Shown here piece after piece: positions 50,413-59,396 of a stretch of 64,000 nucleotides of DNA (its first letter is position 1; each line of letters begins with the position of its first letter). Where the stretch lies: NCBI GenBank assembly GCA_017794705.1, contig CP051235.1, forward strand, positions 807,010 through 871,009, read 5' to 3'. This DNA is from Devosia sp. Lineage in GTDB: Bacteria > Pseudomonadota > Alphaproteobacteria > Rhizobiales > Devosiaceae. The position numbers were made by a program, and so were the translations under genes. The notes under the pieces were generated by a model. The model did no database searches and was not told the origin of the DNA. It saw nothing but the letters and a program-made list of their open reading frames with translations.

Positions 50413-53400
50413 TGCTCAATATGCTTGAACGCATTCTGCACATGCCGCGAGTTGTACTCACGGTCATGGCACTGCTGCTTCTAGCGGGCTTTGCGGCCTA
50501 TCAGGCGCTGCCCAAGGAAAGCTTTCCGGCAATCGATATCCCCTATTTCTACGTGTCGGTCAGCCAGTCCGGCGTGTCGCCGCGAGATGCCGAGCGGCTA
50601 CTGGCCAAACCGGTTGAAGACCGGCTGGACGGGTTGGACGGGCTGAGCAACATCTCGTCGACCTCGACGACCGGGCACGTTTCGGTCTTCCTGGAATTCG
50701 ATGTGAACGCCGACAAAGACGAAGCGCTGGCCGATATCCGGGCGGCGCTTGATGGTGTCACCTCCGAACTGCCCTCCGACGCCGACGAACCTGTGGTCAG
50801 CGAGATTTCCTTCCAGGATATTCCGGTATTGAGCGTTGCCATCTACGGCGACGTGCCGGAGCGGACGCTGGTCAACCGCGCCAAGGATCTGCAGGAAGCG
50901 CTGCTGGATATCGATGACGTGCAGAATGTCACCATCGCCGGTGCCCGCGACGAGGTACTGGAAATCCTGATCGATCAGAACCGGCTGGAAGCCTATGACC
51001 TGACCTCGGCCCAGCTGTTTGATGCGCTTGCCCGCAACAACCTGGTTGTCGGCGGCGGCACACTCGATTCCGGTCAGGGCTCGTTCAACGTCGAGGTGCC
51101 CGGGCTGATCACGACTGCGGAAGATGTCTACTCGCTGCCGCTGAAGGAAGCCAACGGCACGGTCGTGACCTTTGGCGACGTGGCCACCATCACCCGCACC
51201 TTCAAGGACGCGACCGAATTCGCCTATGTGAACGGCGAACCCGCGATCACCCTAGGTGTCACCAAGAAGCTCGGCACCAACATCATTGAAGTGTCCGACG
51301 CGGTCAAAGCCGTCACCGAACAGTTCACCGCCGACTGGCCCTCAGGCATTGAGCACTCGTTCCTGCTGGACCAGTCGGAGAGCACCAAGTCGCTGTACCG
51401 GTCGCTTGAAGCGGCAGTGATGACCGCTGTGGCGCTGGTGATGATCATGTGCGTGGCAACGCTCGGGGTGCGCCCGGCGCTGATGATCGGTACCTCCATT
51501 CCGATTTCCTTCATGATCGCCTTCCTCGTGGTCCAGATGCTGGGCATGACAGTCAACATGATGGTGATGTTCGGGCTGGTGATCGCGGTGGGCGTGCTCG
51601 TCGACGACCCGATCGTGGTGGTCGAATACGCCGAGCGAAAACTCGCTGAGGGGCTTTCGCGCAAGGAAGCGTTCATATTTGCCGCCAAGAAGATGTTCGT
51701 CCCGGTGGTTTCGGCCACGGCGACGACGCTGGGTGCCTTTGTGCCGCTGCTGTTCTGGCCGGGGATCATCGGCAAATTCATGAGCCAGTTGCCGATCACG
51801 GTGATCGTGGTGATGTGCGCTTCGCTGCTTTCGGCGCTTGTATTCATGCCGATCATCGGCGCGATGATCGCCCGTACAAACATCACGGAAGAAGAAAAGA
51901 AGGCCGCCCGGCTGGTGATGTACCCGGAGGAATTCAAGCAGGAAGAGGTCAAGGGGCTGATCGGCGGTTATGTCCGCATGATGTCGCGCCTGTTGCATCA
52001 CCCGTTCCTGACGATGACAGCCGGCCTTGCCATCATCATCGGCATCTTCATGGCCTATGCCGCCAACCCGACCGGCACCGAGGCTTTCCCCGCTTCCGAG
52101 CCGCAGTATGGCACGGTGGCCGTCGTGGCGGTGGGCAACTATTCCCCGGCAGAAATCCGCGACTACATGCGAGAGGTTGAGGCTGAGGTTCTGCAGGTCC
52201 ACGGCATTCAGGATTCGGTTCTGACCTTCGGCGGCGGTGACGGGTTCACGTCCGGCGCAACACCGCCCAACACGATCGGGACGCTGAGCCTGCAGCTGTT
52301 GCCGTGGGAAGAGCGCGTTCCGGCCGCTGAAATCTTTGACGATATTCGCGCCCGTGTCGCCGACATTCCGGGCCTTGAAGTACAAATCAGCGCGCAGGAA
52401 GACGGACCGCCGGCCGGCAAGGCCATCAACATGAGGGTGGAGGCGGACAGCTACGACACGCTGATCCCGACAGTTGAGCGCCTGCGCAATTTCCTGGAGT
52501 TCGAGGTTGAAGGCACTGTGGACGTGGAAGACGGCCGCCCTGCCCCCGGCATTGACTGGGAGATCGAGGTCAACCGTCCGCTGGCCGCCCAGTTCGGCAT
52601 CGGCGTGCGGGAACTGAGCCCCTATGTGCAACTCGTGACCAAGGGCGTGACGCTGGGCAGCTATCGCCCGGACGACGCGACCGACGAACTGGATATCGTG
52701 GTGCGTCTGCCGGAGAACGAACGCACCTTCGACGCGCTCGATTCGATGAAGGTTGCCACCTCGCAAGGCCAGGTTCCGGTTTCCAACTTCATCACCCGCA
52801 CCGCGGTGCCGAAGGTGGCCTCAATATCGCGCCGCAACGGCGTTTCCTCGATGGCTGTGGCCGCTGACCTCGTCGAGGGTCTGGTCGATGCTGAAGGCGA
52901 ACCCGTTTATGCGGCCGACAAGGTCGAAGAAGTGCAGGCGTGGCTCGATACGCAGGAATGGCCAGCAGGCATAAGCTTTGAGTTTGGTGGCGCCGAGGAG
53001 CAGATGGGCGATGCCAACGCCTTTATCGGACAGGCTTTTGCCGGTGCGATGTTCCTAATCTTCCTGATCCTTTTGATGGAGTACAACAGCTTCTGGCAGG
53101 TCGCTGTGACCCTTTCGACGGTTATCATGTCGACCGCTGGCGTGCTTTTGGGCATGCTTTTGACCGGCATGTCGTTCTCCGCGATCATGACGGGCCTGGG
53201 CATCGTGGCGCTTACCGGCATCGTGGTGAAGAACGGTATCGTTCTGATCGACACGTACAATCACTACAATCGTGATGACGGGGTCGAGCCGATCAAGGCG
53301 ATGCTGCTCACCACCTCACAGCGCGTTCGTCCGGTGTTGCTCACCGCCACCGTGACCGCTCTGGGCGTGATCCCGATGGCTCTCAACATCGAGTTTGACT

Positions 53401-53768
53401 TCATTCGCCGCGAAATCGTGGCCGGGGGTCTGGCCGGTTCGTGGTTCATCCACCTGTCTGCCGCTCTGGTGTCCGGTCTGTTCCTTTCCACTGCCCTGAC
53501 ATTGATCATGGTGCCGGTGATGGTCACCGCCCCGTCAGTGATCTGGGCCAGCCGGACAGGTGCCGTGATCCGGGCCGTTGGGGGCGGCATCTGGTGGCTG
53601 TTCACGCTGCCGGGCCGTATCTTCACACGCCGCCCCGCCCCCGCCGAGGCGACGGACATCCCGGAAGGTGTAGACAGTGCTGCACAATACCTGACCGCCG
53701 ACAGTACAGGACTGGTCGCGACGGAGCGCAATGGTGTGACCGTGGTTTCAAGGCAAGCCGCCGAATAA
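50412..53768 (+). CDS. RND-family efflux transporter permease
   Basis: A 1118-residue pump of the AcrB/MdtB-like superfamily with twelve membrane helices in two repeats. It starts with LERILHMPRVVLTVMALLLLAGFAAYQALPKESFPAIDIPYFYVSV, and the first repeat has GLVIAVGVLVDDPIVVVEYAERK with the proton-relay acidic pair. The second repeat carries GIVALTGIVVKNGIVLIDTYNHY and RVRPVLLTATVTALGVIPMA. The about 60-residue C-terminal extension is longer than usual. The substrate is unknown. Confidence 0.95.
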   Translation: MLNMLERILHMPRVVLTVMALLLLAGFAAYQALPKESFPAIDIPYFYVSVSQSGVSPRDAERLLAKPVEDRLDGLDGLSNISSTSTTGHVSVFLEFDVNADKDEALADIRAALDGVTSELPSDADEPVVSEISFQDIPVLSVAIYGDVPERTLVNRAKDLQEALLDIDDVQNVTIAGARDEVLEILIDQNRLEAYDLTSAQLFDALARNNLVVGGGTLDSGQGSFNVEVPGLITTAEDVYSLPLKEANGTVVTFGDVATITRTFKDATEFAYVNGEPAITLGVTKKLGTNIIEVSDAVKAVTEQFTADWPSGIEHSFLLDQSESTKSLYRSLEAAVMTAVALVMIMCVATLGVRPALMIGTSIPISFMIAFLVVQMLGMTVNMMVMFGLVIAVGVLVDDPIVVVEYAERKLAEGLSRKEAFIFAAKKMFVPVVSATATTLGAFVPLLFWPGIIGKFMSQLPITVIVVMCASLLSALVFMPIIGAMIARTNITEEEKKAARLVMYPEEFKQEEVKGLIGGYVRMMSRLLHHPFLTMTAGLAIIIGIFMAYAANPTGTEAFPASEPQYGTVAVVAVGNYSPAEIRDYMREVEAEVLQVHGIQDSVLTFGGGDGFTSGATPPNTIGTLSLQLLPWEERVPAAEIFDDIRARVADIPGLEVQISAQEDGPPAGKAINMRVEADSYDTLIPTVERLRNFLEFEVEGTVDVEDGRPAPGIDWEIEVNRPLAAQFGIGVRELSPYVQLVTKGVTLGSYRPDDATDELDIVVRLPENERTFDALDSMKVATSQGQVPVSNFITRTAVPKVASISRRNGVSSMAVAADLVEGLVDAEGEPVYAADKVEEVQAWLDTQEWPAGISFEFGGAEEQMGDANAFIGQAFAGAMFLIFLILLMEYNSFWQVAVTLSTVIMSTAGVLLGMLLTGMSFSAIMTGLGIVALTGIVVKNGIVLIDTYNHYNRDDGVEPIKAMLLTTSQRVRPVLLTATVTALGVIPMALNIEFDFIRREIVAGGLAGSWFIHLSAALVSGLFLSTALTLIMVPVMVTAPSVIWASRTGAVIRAVGGGIWWLFTLPGRIFTRRPAPAEATDIPEGVDSAAQYLTADSTGLVATERNGVTVVSRQAAE

Positions 53769-53789
53769 TCGCCGCCCTGTGAAATAATG

Positions 53790-53815
53790 AGGCCCGCAGC
53801 GATGCGGGCCTTTTT
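53790..53815 (+). terminator. Rho-independent terminator after the RND operon
   Basis: GGCCCGCA (53791-53798), GCGA loop, TGCGGGCC (53803-53810) followed by five T. A strong stem with T-run 22 bases after the pump stop. Confidence 0.92.
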
Positions 53816-53832
53816 CATGTTCACTTGTCAGT

Positions 53833-53867
53833 TTAGCTGAAATGGCTTATATAGACGAATTAGCTGA
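53833..53867 (+). promoter_or_regulatory. Promoter/operator of the toxin-antitoxin pair
   Basis: TTAGCTGA occurs twice (53833-53840 and 53860-53867), with GCTTATATAG between them that could supply a -10 element. Repeats at this place are typical for autorepression by Phd/YefM antitoxins. Confidence 0.5.
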
Positions 53868-53888
53868 TTTAGCCAACGGAGACTTGCC

Positions 53889-54128
53889 GTGTCGACTATG
53901 ACCGCGACGGAAGCCAAGAACAAGTTCGGGCAATTGCTGGAAATGGCCCGCAAGGAACCCGTGCGCGTGCAGAAAAACGGCCGCGACGTCGCCGTGGTTC
54001 TGTCGCCGGAGGAGTTCGTGGAGTACGCGGCATTCCGCGCCCAGCCAAAGGTACGGCCCGTAGTAGAAAAACTGCTGGCAGAGAGCCTTGAAAAACGCCG
54101 CTCGCTCTATGACGCGCTAGCAAAGTAG
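53889..54128 (+). CDS. Type II antitoxin, Phd/YefM family
   Basis: A 79-residue protein: MTATEAKNKFGQLLEMAR is the Phd/YefM N-terminal DNA-binding and dimerisation motif, followed by PVRVQKNGRDVAVVLSPEEF. The C-terminal about 25 residues are charged and helical, as needed to cover the toxin active site. GTG 53889 has GGAG seven bases upstream. It is six bases before the toxin gene. Confidence 0.93.
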   Translation: MSTMTATEAKNKFGQLLEMARKEPVRVQKNGRDVAVVLSPEEFVEYAAFRAQPKVRPVVEKLLAESLEKRRSLYDALAK

Positions 54129-54134
54129 CCAGTA

Positions 54135-54521
54135 GTGACCTTCTACCTCACGCTGGATGAGGCGATCTTCATTCAGGCGGAATTGATCAAGGCGACTGGT
54201 GGCGCTGACGGTATCCGGGATGCCGGACTGGTTGAGGCCGCGCTTCTGAGGCCCCAGACGGGGTACTATGCCGACTTGATCGAAGAGGCCGCTGCCCTGT
54301 GGGAAAGTCTGGCCATGAACCACGGGTTTGTGGATGGCAACAAGCGGATCGCCTACGCCTGCCTCGAAATTTTTCTAGAAGCAAATGGCCATCAGATCAC
54401 GGCTTCGAACAAAGAGATTGAGCGCTTCATCTACTCTAACCTCGAAGGCGGAACGTTCAACAAGGACGTGCTGGACTCCTGGCTGCGCCGGAACACGACA
54501 ACCCGGGACGCCAGTTCCTAG
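54135..54521 (+). CDS. doc: Type II toxin of the Doc/Fic family
   Basis: A 128-residue Doc-type protein. The active-site motif is H63-GFVD-GNKR71 (HGFVDGNKRIAYAC), matching HxFx(D/N)xNKR of Doc, which phosphorylates elongation factor Tu and stops translation. ADGIRDAGLVEAALLRPQ is typical of the N-terminal half. It starts with GTG just after the antitoxin stop. It ends 21 bases before the end of the convergent ABC exporter gene. Confidence 0.93.
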   Translation: MTFYLTLDEAIFIQAELIKATGGADGIRDAGLVEAALLRPQTGYYADLIEEAAALWESLAMNHGFVDGNKRIAYACLEIFLEANGHQITASNKEIERFIYSNLEGGTFNKDVLDSWLRRNTTTRDASS

Positions 54522-54542
54522 GCGCGGGCACCTGCTTCAGCG

Positions 54543-56450
54543 CTACTTCGCAGCCTGTTCCGGCACACGGCGCAGGAAGCCTTCGCTGTCAGCTGCCGCC
54601 TTGAGGCGCAGCTGTTCCTCGGCCTCGCTGGCCTCGCGCTGGCGGCTCCACATCTGCTCGTAGAGGCCTTGCCTTGCCAACAATTCCTTGTGCGTGCCAC
54701 GTTCGGCAATCTCGCCGCCGCGCAGAACAATGATTTCGTCGGCGTTGATCACCGTCGAAAGGCGATGGGCGATCACTAGCGTCGTTCTGTTCGCAGCCAC
54801 CGCGTCGAGTGCGGTCTGGATATCGCGCTCAGTCTGGCTGTCCAGCGCCGATGTCGCCTCGTCGAGAATGAGGATTGGGGGTGCCTTCAGAATGGTGCGG
54901 GCGATGGCAACGCGCTGTTTCTCGCCACCGGACAGTTTCAGCCCGCGTTCACCGACCTGCGTGTCGTAACCTTTGGGCAGGCTTTCGATGAACTTGTCGA
55001 TCTGCGCCATGCGGGCGGCCTCACGCACCTCTTCATGGGTTGCGTCAGGTCGACCGTAGAGAATGTTGTATTCAATCGTGTCGTTGAACAGCACCGTGTC
55101 CTGGGGGACCATACCTATGGCGTTTCTGAGACTTTCCTGGGTCACATCCCTGACGTCTTGACCATCAATGGTCACAGCGCCAGCGGTGGCGTCGTAAAAG
55201 CGAAAGATGAGACGTGAAATGGTGGACTTGCCGGCGCCCGAGGGCCCGACAACGGCAACGGTCTTGCCCGCGGGCACCTCAAAACTGACGTTCTTCAGAA
55301 TGGGCCGGTCCGGATCATAGTGAAACGACAGGTCCTCAAACCGGATCGTGGCCCCGTCGATCGCCAGGGGTTTGGCGTCCGGCTTGTCCTGGATTTCGGC
55401 TTCCTGCGCCAAAAGCGAGAACATTTGTTCGATGTCGGCCAGCGACTGGCGGATTTCGCGGTAGACAAAACCGATCATGTTGAGCGGCCGGTAGATCTGC
55501 ATCATGAACGTGTTGACGAGCACAAAGTCGCCGACAGTCATCATACCGGCCATCACCCGCTGCACCGACATGACACCGATCACGGTGAAGCCTGTCCAGA
55601 AAATCAGCCCCTGCCCGAAGTTCAGGAACCCCAGCGACGTCCAGATGCGCACGGCGGAGTGTTCATAGCGCGCCATGGAGTCGTCAAAGCGCTCGGCTTC
55701 CAGCTTTTCGTTGCCGAAATATTTGACCGTTTCGAAGTTCAAGAGACTGTCGATGGCCTTTGAGTTGGCGTCGGTGTCGCTCTCGTTCATGTCGCGGCGG
55801 ATGGAGATGCGCCAGTTGCTGGCCCGGATGGTGAACCACACATAGGCCCAGATCATCAGCACCAGAACGCCGATGAAGGAGAAGCCGAACATGAAAATGA
55901 ACACGGCCGCAACGATGATGAATTCGACGAGCACCGGCGCGGTGTTCAGCATGGTGAAGCGGACAATGGTCTCGATGCCCTTGGTGCCGCGCTCTATCAC
56001 CCGGCTCAGTCCGCCCGTGCGGCGTTGCAGGTGATAGCGCAGCGACAATCGGTGCAGGTGCCTGAACGTGCGGATCGCAAGGCGCCGCACCGCATGCTGG
56101 CCGACGCTGGCGAACAGGATGTCACGCAATTGCTGGAAGCCTGAATCGGCGATGTTGCCAATTCCGTACGCCAGCACAAACACAAGCGGCACGGCGATGC
56201 CGAACATCAATTCGGGAGATGCGCCTCCGATTGCCCCGAGTGAATCCACGATGCCCTTGTAGGCGAAGGGAACCAGGGTGGTGGCGACCTTGGCAAGCAG
56301 CAACGCGCCGATGGCCAGCAAGACCCTCAATTTCAGGTCTGGCCGGTCATCGGGCCACATATAGGGCCAGAGATTGGCGACCGTTGAAACGGTCGCCCCC
56401 TCATCTGCCGTTACTTTTGGCTTGGGTTGTGCTGCGGTCTGGTCGGCCAC
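54543..56450 (-). CDS. Atm1/HMT1-type ABC exporter (membrane domain fused to ATPase)
   Basis: A 635-residue half-transporter with six membrane helices (about residues 40-330) and a C-terminal ATPase: Walker A GPSGAGKST, signature LSGGEKQRVA, Walker B ILILDEAT and switch His in IAHRLST. The membrane part shows the Atm1-family pattern RRTGGLSRVIERGTKGIE and SLLNFETVKYFGNE, which line the glutathione-binding cavity. Such exporters move glutathione-linked sulfur or metal compounds to the periplasm. GTG 56450 overlaps the ArsR stop by one base, so the two form a metal-responsive operon. Confidence 0.93.
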   Translation of the reverse strand: MADQTAAQPKPKVTADEGATVSTVANLWPYMWPDDRPDLKLRVLLAIGALLLAKVATTLVPFAYKGIVDSLGAIGGASPELMFGIAVPLVFVLAYGIGNIADSGFQQLRDILFASVGQHAVRRLAIRTFRHLHRLSLRYHLQRRTGGLSRVIERGTKGIETIVRFTMLNTAPVLVEFIIVAAVFIFMFGFSFIGVLVLMIWAYVWFTIRASNWRISIRRDMNESDTDANSKAIDSLLNFETVKYFGNEKLEAERFDDSMARYEHSAVRIWTSLGFLNFGQGLIFWTGFTVIGVMSVQRVMAGMMTVGDFVLVNTFMMQIYRPLNMIGFVYREIRQSLADIEQMFSLLAQEAEIQDKPDAKPLAIDGATIRFEDLSFHYDPDRPILKNVSFEVPAGKTVAVVGPSGAGKSTISRLIFRFYDATAGAVTIDGQDVRDVTQESLRNAIGMVPQDTVLFNDTIEYNILYGRPDATHEEVREAARMAQIDKFIESLPKGYDTQVGERGLKLSGGEKQRVAIARTILKAPPILILDEATSALDSQTERDIQTALDAVAANRTTLVIAHRLSTVINADEIIVLRGGEIAERGTHKELLARQGLYEQMWSRQREASEAEEQLRLKAAADSEGFLRRVPEQAAK

Positions 56451-56794
56451 TAGGCCACCCCGGCCGAATCTTTTTTCGCTTCGACAGGCTGCAGCAGGAG
56501 TTCGGATAGGCCACCAAAAGCCGAATTCATCTCATTCAGTCTGTCAGTGGCCAGGACATAACAGTTGCGGGTGCCGCGCGCCTGACGGGCGATCAGACCG
56601 GCGTCAAGCAACACCTTGATGTGTTGCGAGACCGTGGACTGGGCCAGTGGCAGGCATTGAGTGACATCGGCGCAGCAGCAGTCGCTCTGGCGCTGGGCGA
56701 GAATGCGCAGGATGCTCAACCGAACTGGGTGCCCCAGGGCACGCAACTGATTGGCCAGAATTTCGTCCTGCATGATGGCGTCCTTCATCGTCAT
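56450..56794 (-). CDS. ArsR/SmtB-family metal-responsive regulator
   Basis: A 114-residue winged-helix repressor: LANQLRALGHPVRLSILRILAQ, DCCCADVTQCLPLAQSTVSQHIKVLLDAGLIARQARGTRNCYVL. The clustered cysteines DCCCAD and QC lie where ArsR-type sensors carry their metal ligands (ELCVCDL in classical ArsR). It probably releases DNA on metal binding and so induces the exporter. ATG 56773 has AAGGA seven bases upstream and is an alternative start that removes seven residues. Confidence 0.88.
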   Translation of the reverse strand: MTMKDAIMQDEILANQLRALGHPVRLSILRILAQRQSDCCCADVTQCLPLAQSTVSQHIKVLLDAGLIARQARGTRNCYVLATDRLNEMNSAFGGLSELLLQPVEAKKDSAGVA

Positions 56795-56862
56795 TTAACG
56801 ATATAGGCGGAGCCCCGCAAAACTTCAAGCGCAACCTGATGACCCGCAAACCGCTCAGCAGA

Positions 56863-59337
56863 TCAGCGCTGCGCGGCCTCGGGCAAGTCGAACACCTGGC
56901 CTGGGAAAATCAGGTCCGGATTGTTGATCTTCTCGCGGTTGGCTTCAAAGATCACCGTATACTGAATACCTCGGCCGTAGACGCGCCGGGCGATGGTCCA
57001 CAGGTTGTCACCCCGACGGATAATGACCTTGCCAGAGGCGAACCTTCCATCTTCCGGATCTCCGACGGGCGTGGCGACCAGGGTCGGCACTTCCTCTTCG
57101 GCCATCTCCGTTTCAGGCTCTGCCTCTGCCACCTCGGCAACGGGAGCCGGGCGCGTGGCAGGCACGGGCGGGGCGACCGAGGGCAGCTCGATTGCGGGCA
57201 GCTGGTCGTCGGGCAGGACAAGCTGCTCGGATTCAGCGACTTCCATCGCCGGTTCTTCGGCCATAGTCTCTTCTGCAACCGGTTCGTCTGCCTCCGCGAC
57301 ATCCACTGGCGGCGCCTCCTCGGTCGGCGCTGCATCAGCCGGAACGGTTATGACGCTGTCCGCACCCTCTGCGACTTCAATACCAGGCACTTCGGGCGCT
57401 TCGGTCGGCAGGGCAATTGGGGCCAGTTGATCATCCGGCAAGGTGACAATGCTTTCGGCGGAAGTGGTTGTTTCAGCAGGGGCCGTCTCCGCCTCTGCAA
57501 CCTCAATCGCCGGCGCCTCGGTGGGCAAGGCTATTGGCGCCAGTTGGTCTTCAGGAAGGATCAGCTGCTCATCCAAGGCAGCAGCCGGTTCGGCCTCGGA
57601 AACCTCGACATCCGCGACGGCACCCACAGGAGGGGCCTCGGTCGGCAAACTGATCGGGGCCAGTTGATCCTCGGGCAAGATCACCTGTTCGGACTGAACT
57701 TCAGCTGCAGCTTCCGGTTCGGCTTCCGCGACCTGCATTTCCTCAGGCGTTGCGGGAAGATCGACGGGAGGCGCTTCGGTCGGCAGGGCAATCGGCGCCA
57801 ACTGGTCCTCGGGCAGCTGCAGCTGACCGTCTGCCTCGTCCGTCATGGCCATTTCGGTTTCAGGCGAAGCTTCGGATTCGGCTGGTTCTTCAACGGCCGG
57901 CTCGGCGGGCTCGGAACCCGCTTCCGGCGCCGCCTCGGCAATCTCGATCGCCGGAGCTTCCAGCGGCAGGGCCATCTCACTGAGCGATGCGCCGGGCAAC
58001 ACAAGTTCGCCAGCAGTCTCCGCCTCGGGCTCAGCCGCAGCTTCGGGGGCCTCAGCCACCACCATCGGCGCTTCAGTCGGCAAAGCAATCGGGGCCAATT
58101 GGTCGGCCGGCAGGATCAGGTCGGCATCGGCGGCAGGCGACTGGCTTTCACCCTGATCGATCACGAAGTTGATCTCGGCTTCCGCCGTGACAATGTCACC
58201 CGGCGCCACCATTTCGGCGCGAATGCGCTGATTGGATTCGCTCAGCACTTCGTCGGTTTCCACCAGCCAACGCCCACCCTCGACAGGGCTCTCGCCAATC
58301 AATTGATCATCGACAAACAGGCGAACGGTCATGCCATCCTGGCCCGCTCCTGCGATGAAGCTGCCTTCGGGTTCGATTTCCACCGCATCAATGGTCGGTT
58401 CAACCGTGACCATGGGCGGCTCGGCCGTAACCGGCTGTTCTTCCTCCACCTCCGCTTCCGGTTCGACGGCCGCCATTTCGATCGGCTCTTCCTCTGTGAC
58501 GCTTTCGGGGGTCACCGGTTCAGCCTGATCCGAAGGCGCAGCTTCTTCTTCCACCGGCTCATCAACCGTTTCTTCGGCGGCAGGCTCGGGGGCAACCAGA
58601 TCGGCATCGGGCGTCGCCGTTTCCGGTTCGCTGGATTCAGGAACGTCCTCCGGCTCGATGGCCGCCATTTCCATTGGCTGTTCTTCTTCGGACACCAGGT
58701 CGCTGCCCGCCATTTCAGGCGCGCTGCCGGTCAATTCGGTGATGACGTCCGTCAATTCATCGGGGGCCGTAGCAACGACTGTCGGCTGGCTTTCACCATC
58801 CACGACCACCGCCAGGGCTTCTGGACCTTCGACGAACATTTCGCCGTTGGCGCCGGTGCGCAGGGTGATGGCCACACCACCTGCCGGCAGCGGTTCATCG
58901 GGAATGAATATCCAGTCACCGGCTGAATCCGATGTGGTCTGCCCCACTTCCACGCCGTTGAAGAACAGCTGGATGTCAACGTTTGGCTCAACCGTTCCGG
59001 CGAGGATTGTCGACCCGTCCGGCTCGACCCGCGCATCGATCATCGGCGCCGTGGCGACCACGGTTTCTTCTTCGGGCACCGGCGCTGGTTCGGCCGGTTC
59101 CTCGCCCTCCACGATCTCCGGTTCGGCAACAACGGTTTCTTCAGGCGCTGGAGCCGGTGCGAGGCCACGCTGGGCCAGCGACTGCTGCAAACAGGAGCCA
59201 AACGTTCCGCCGCCATTCAGGCAGTCTGATGTGGCCGGCCACAGGAACATGCCTGCAATCACAACGACGGTGACCAGCAGGGCCCCGATGGTGACAATGA
59301 GCGGACGCTGCGATGTGGTTGAGGACGTTTCGGCCAG
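56863..59337 (-). CDS. Membrane-anchored LysM protein with long acidic repeat region (probable CTG start)
   Basis: An 824-residue protein: a 12-residue cytoplasmic tip, one membrane helix (LIVTIGALLVTVVVIAGMFLW), a long acidic Pro/Glu/Ala-rich periplasmic region, and a C-terminal LysM domain (VIIRRGDNLWTIARRVYG ... NPDLIFPGQVFDLP) for peptidoglycan binding. Two beta-sandwich-like segments (about residues 100-165 and 310-370) contain VEPDGSTILAGT and IEPEGSFIAGAG. From about residue 395, the motif DQLAPIALPTEAP recurs six or more times. No ATG or TTG precedes the helix; CTG 59337 has AGGAGG five bases upstream, whereas the GTG at 59262 would cut the helix. Regions of this kind occur in rhizobial LysM proteins of unknown function. 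Confidence 0.8.
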   Translation of the reverse strand: MAETSSTTSQRPLIVTIGALLVTVVVIAGMFLWPATSDCLNGGGTFGSCLQQSLAQRGLAPAPAPEETVVAEPEIVEGEEPAEPAPVPEEETVVATAPMIDARVEPDGSTILAGTVEPNVDIQLFFNGVEVGQTTSDSAGDWIFIPDEPLPAGGVAITLRTGANGEMFVEGPEALAVVVDGESQPTVVATAPDELTDVITELTGSAPEMAGSDLVSEEEQPMEMAAIEPEDVPESSEPETATPDADLVAPEPAAEETVDEPVEEEAAPSDQAEPVTPESVTEEEPIEMAAVEPEAEVEEEQPVTAEPPMVTVEPTIDAVEIEPEGSFIAGAGQDGMTVRLFVDDQLIGESPVEGGRWLVETDEVLSESNQRIRAEMVAPGDIVTAEAEINFVIDQGESQSPAADADLILPADQLAPIALPTEAPMVVAEAPEAAAEPEAETAGELVLPGASLSEMALPLEAPAIEIAEAAPEAGSEPAEPAVEEPAESEASPETEMAMTDEADGQLQLPEDQLAPIALPTEAPPVDLPATPEEMQVAEAEPEAAAEVQSEQVILPEDQLAPISLPTEAPPVGAVADVEVSEAEPAAALDEQLILPEDQLAPIALPTEAPAIEVAEAETAPAETTTSAESIVTLPDDQLAPIALPTEAPEVPGIEVAEGADSVITVPADAAPTEEAPPVDVAEADEPVAEETMAEEPAMEVAESEQLVLPDDQLPAIELPSVAPPVPATRPAPVAEVAEAEPETEMAEEEVPTLVATPVGDPEDGRFASGKVIIRRGDNLWTIARRVYGRGIQYTVIFEANREKINNPDLIFPGQVFDLPEAAQR

Positions 59338-59396
59338 TGTCGCCTCCTGCGGCTTGGGGGTTCAGGCAAATTTGTGCCTCACCCCGCGCCGAGAAT

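Noticed and set aside
51342-52766. 474-codon His/Arg-rich open frame on the minus strand
   Set aside because: Shadow of the RND pump gene; composition is that of a reversed membrane-protein frame.
56839-58926. 695-codon open frame on the plus strand
   Set aside because: It is antisense to the LysM gene, whose LysM domain, repeats and ribosome site are clear. The frame stays open because the acidic repeats have GC-rich third positions; its Arg/Gly/His-rich translation has no domain.
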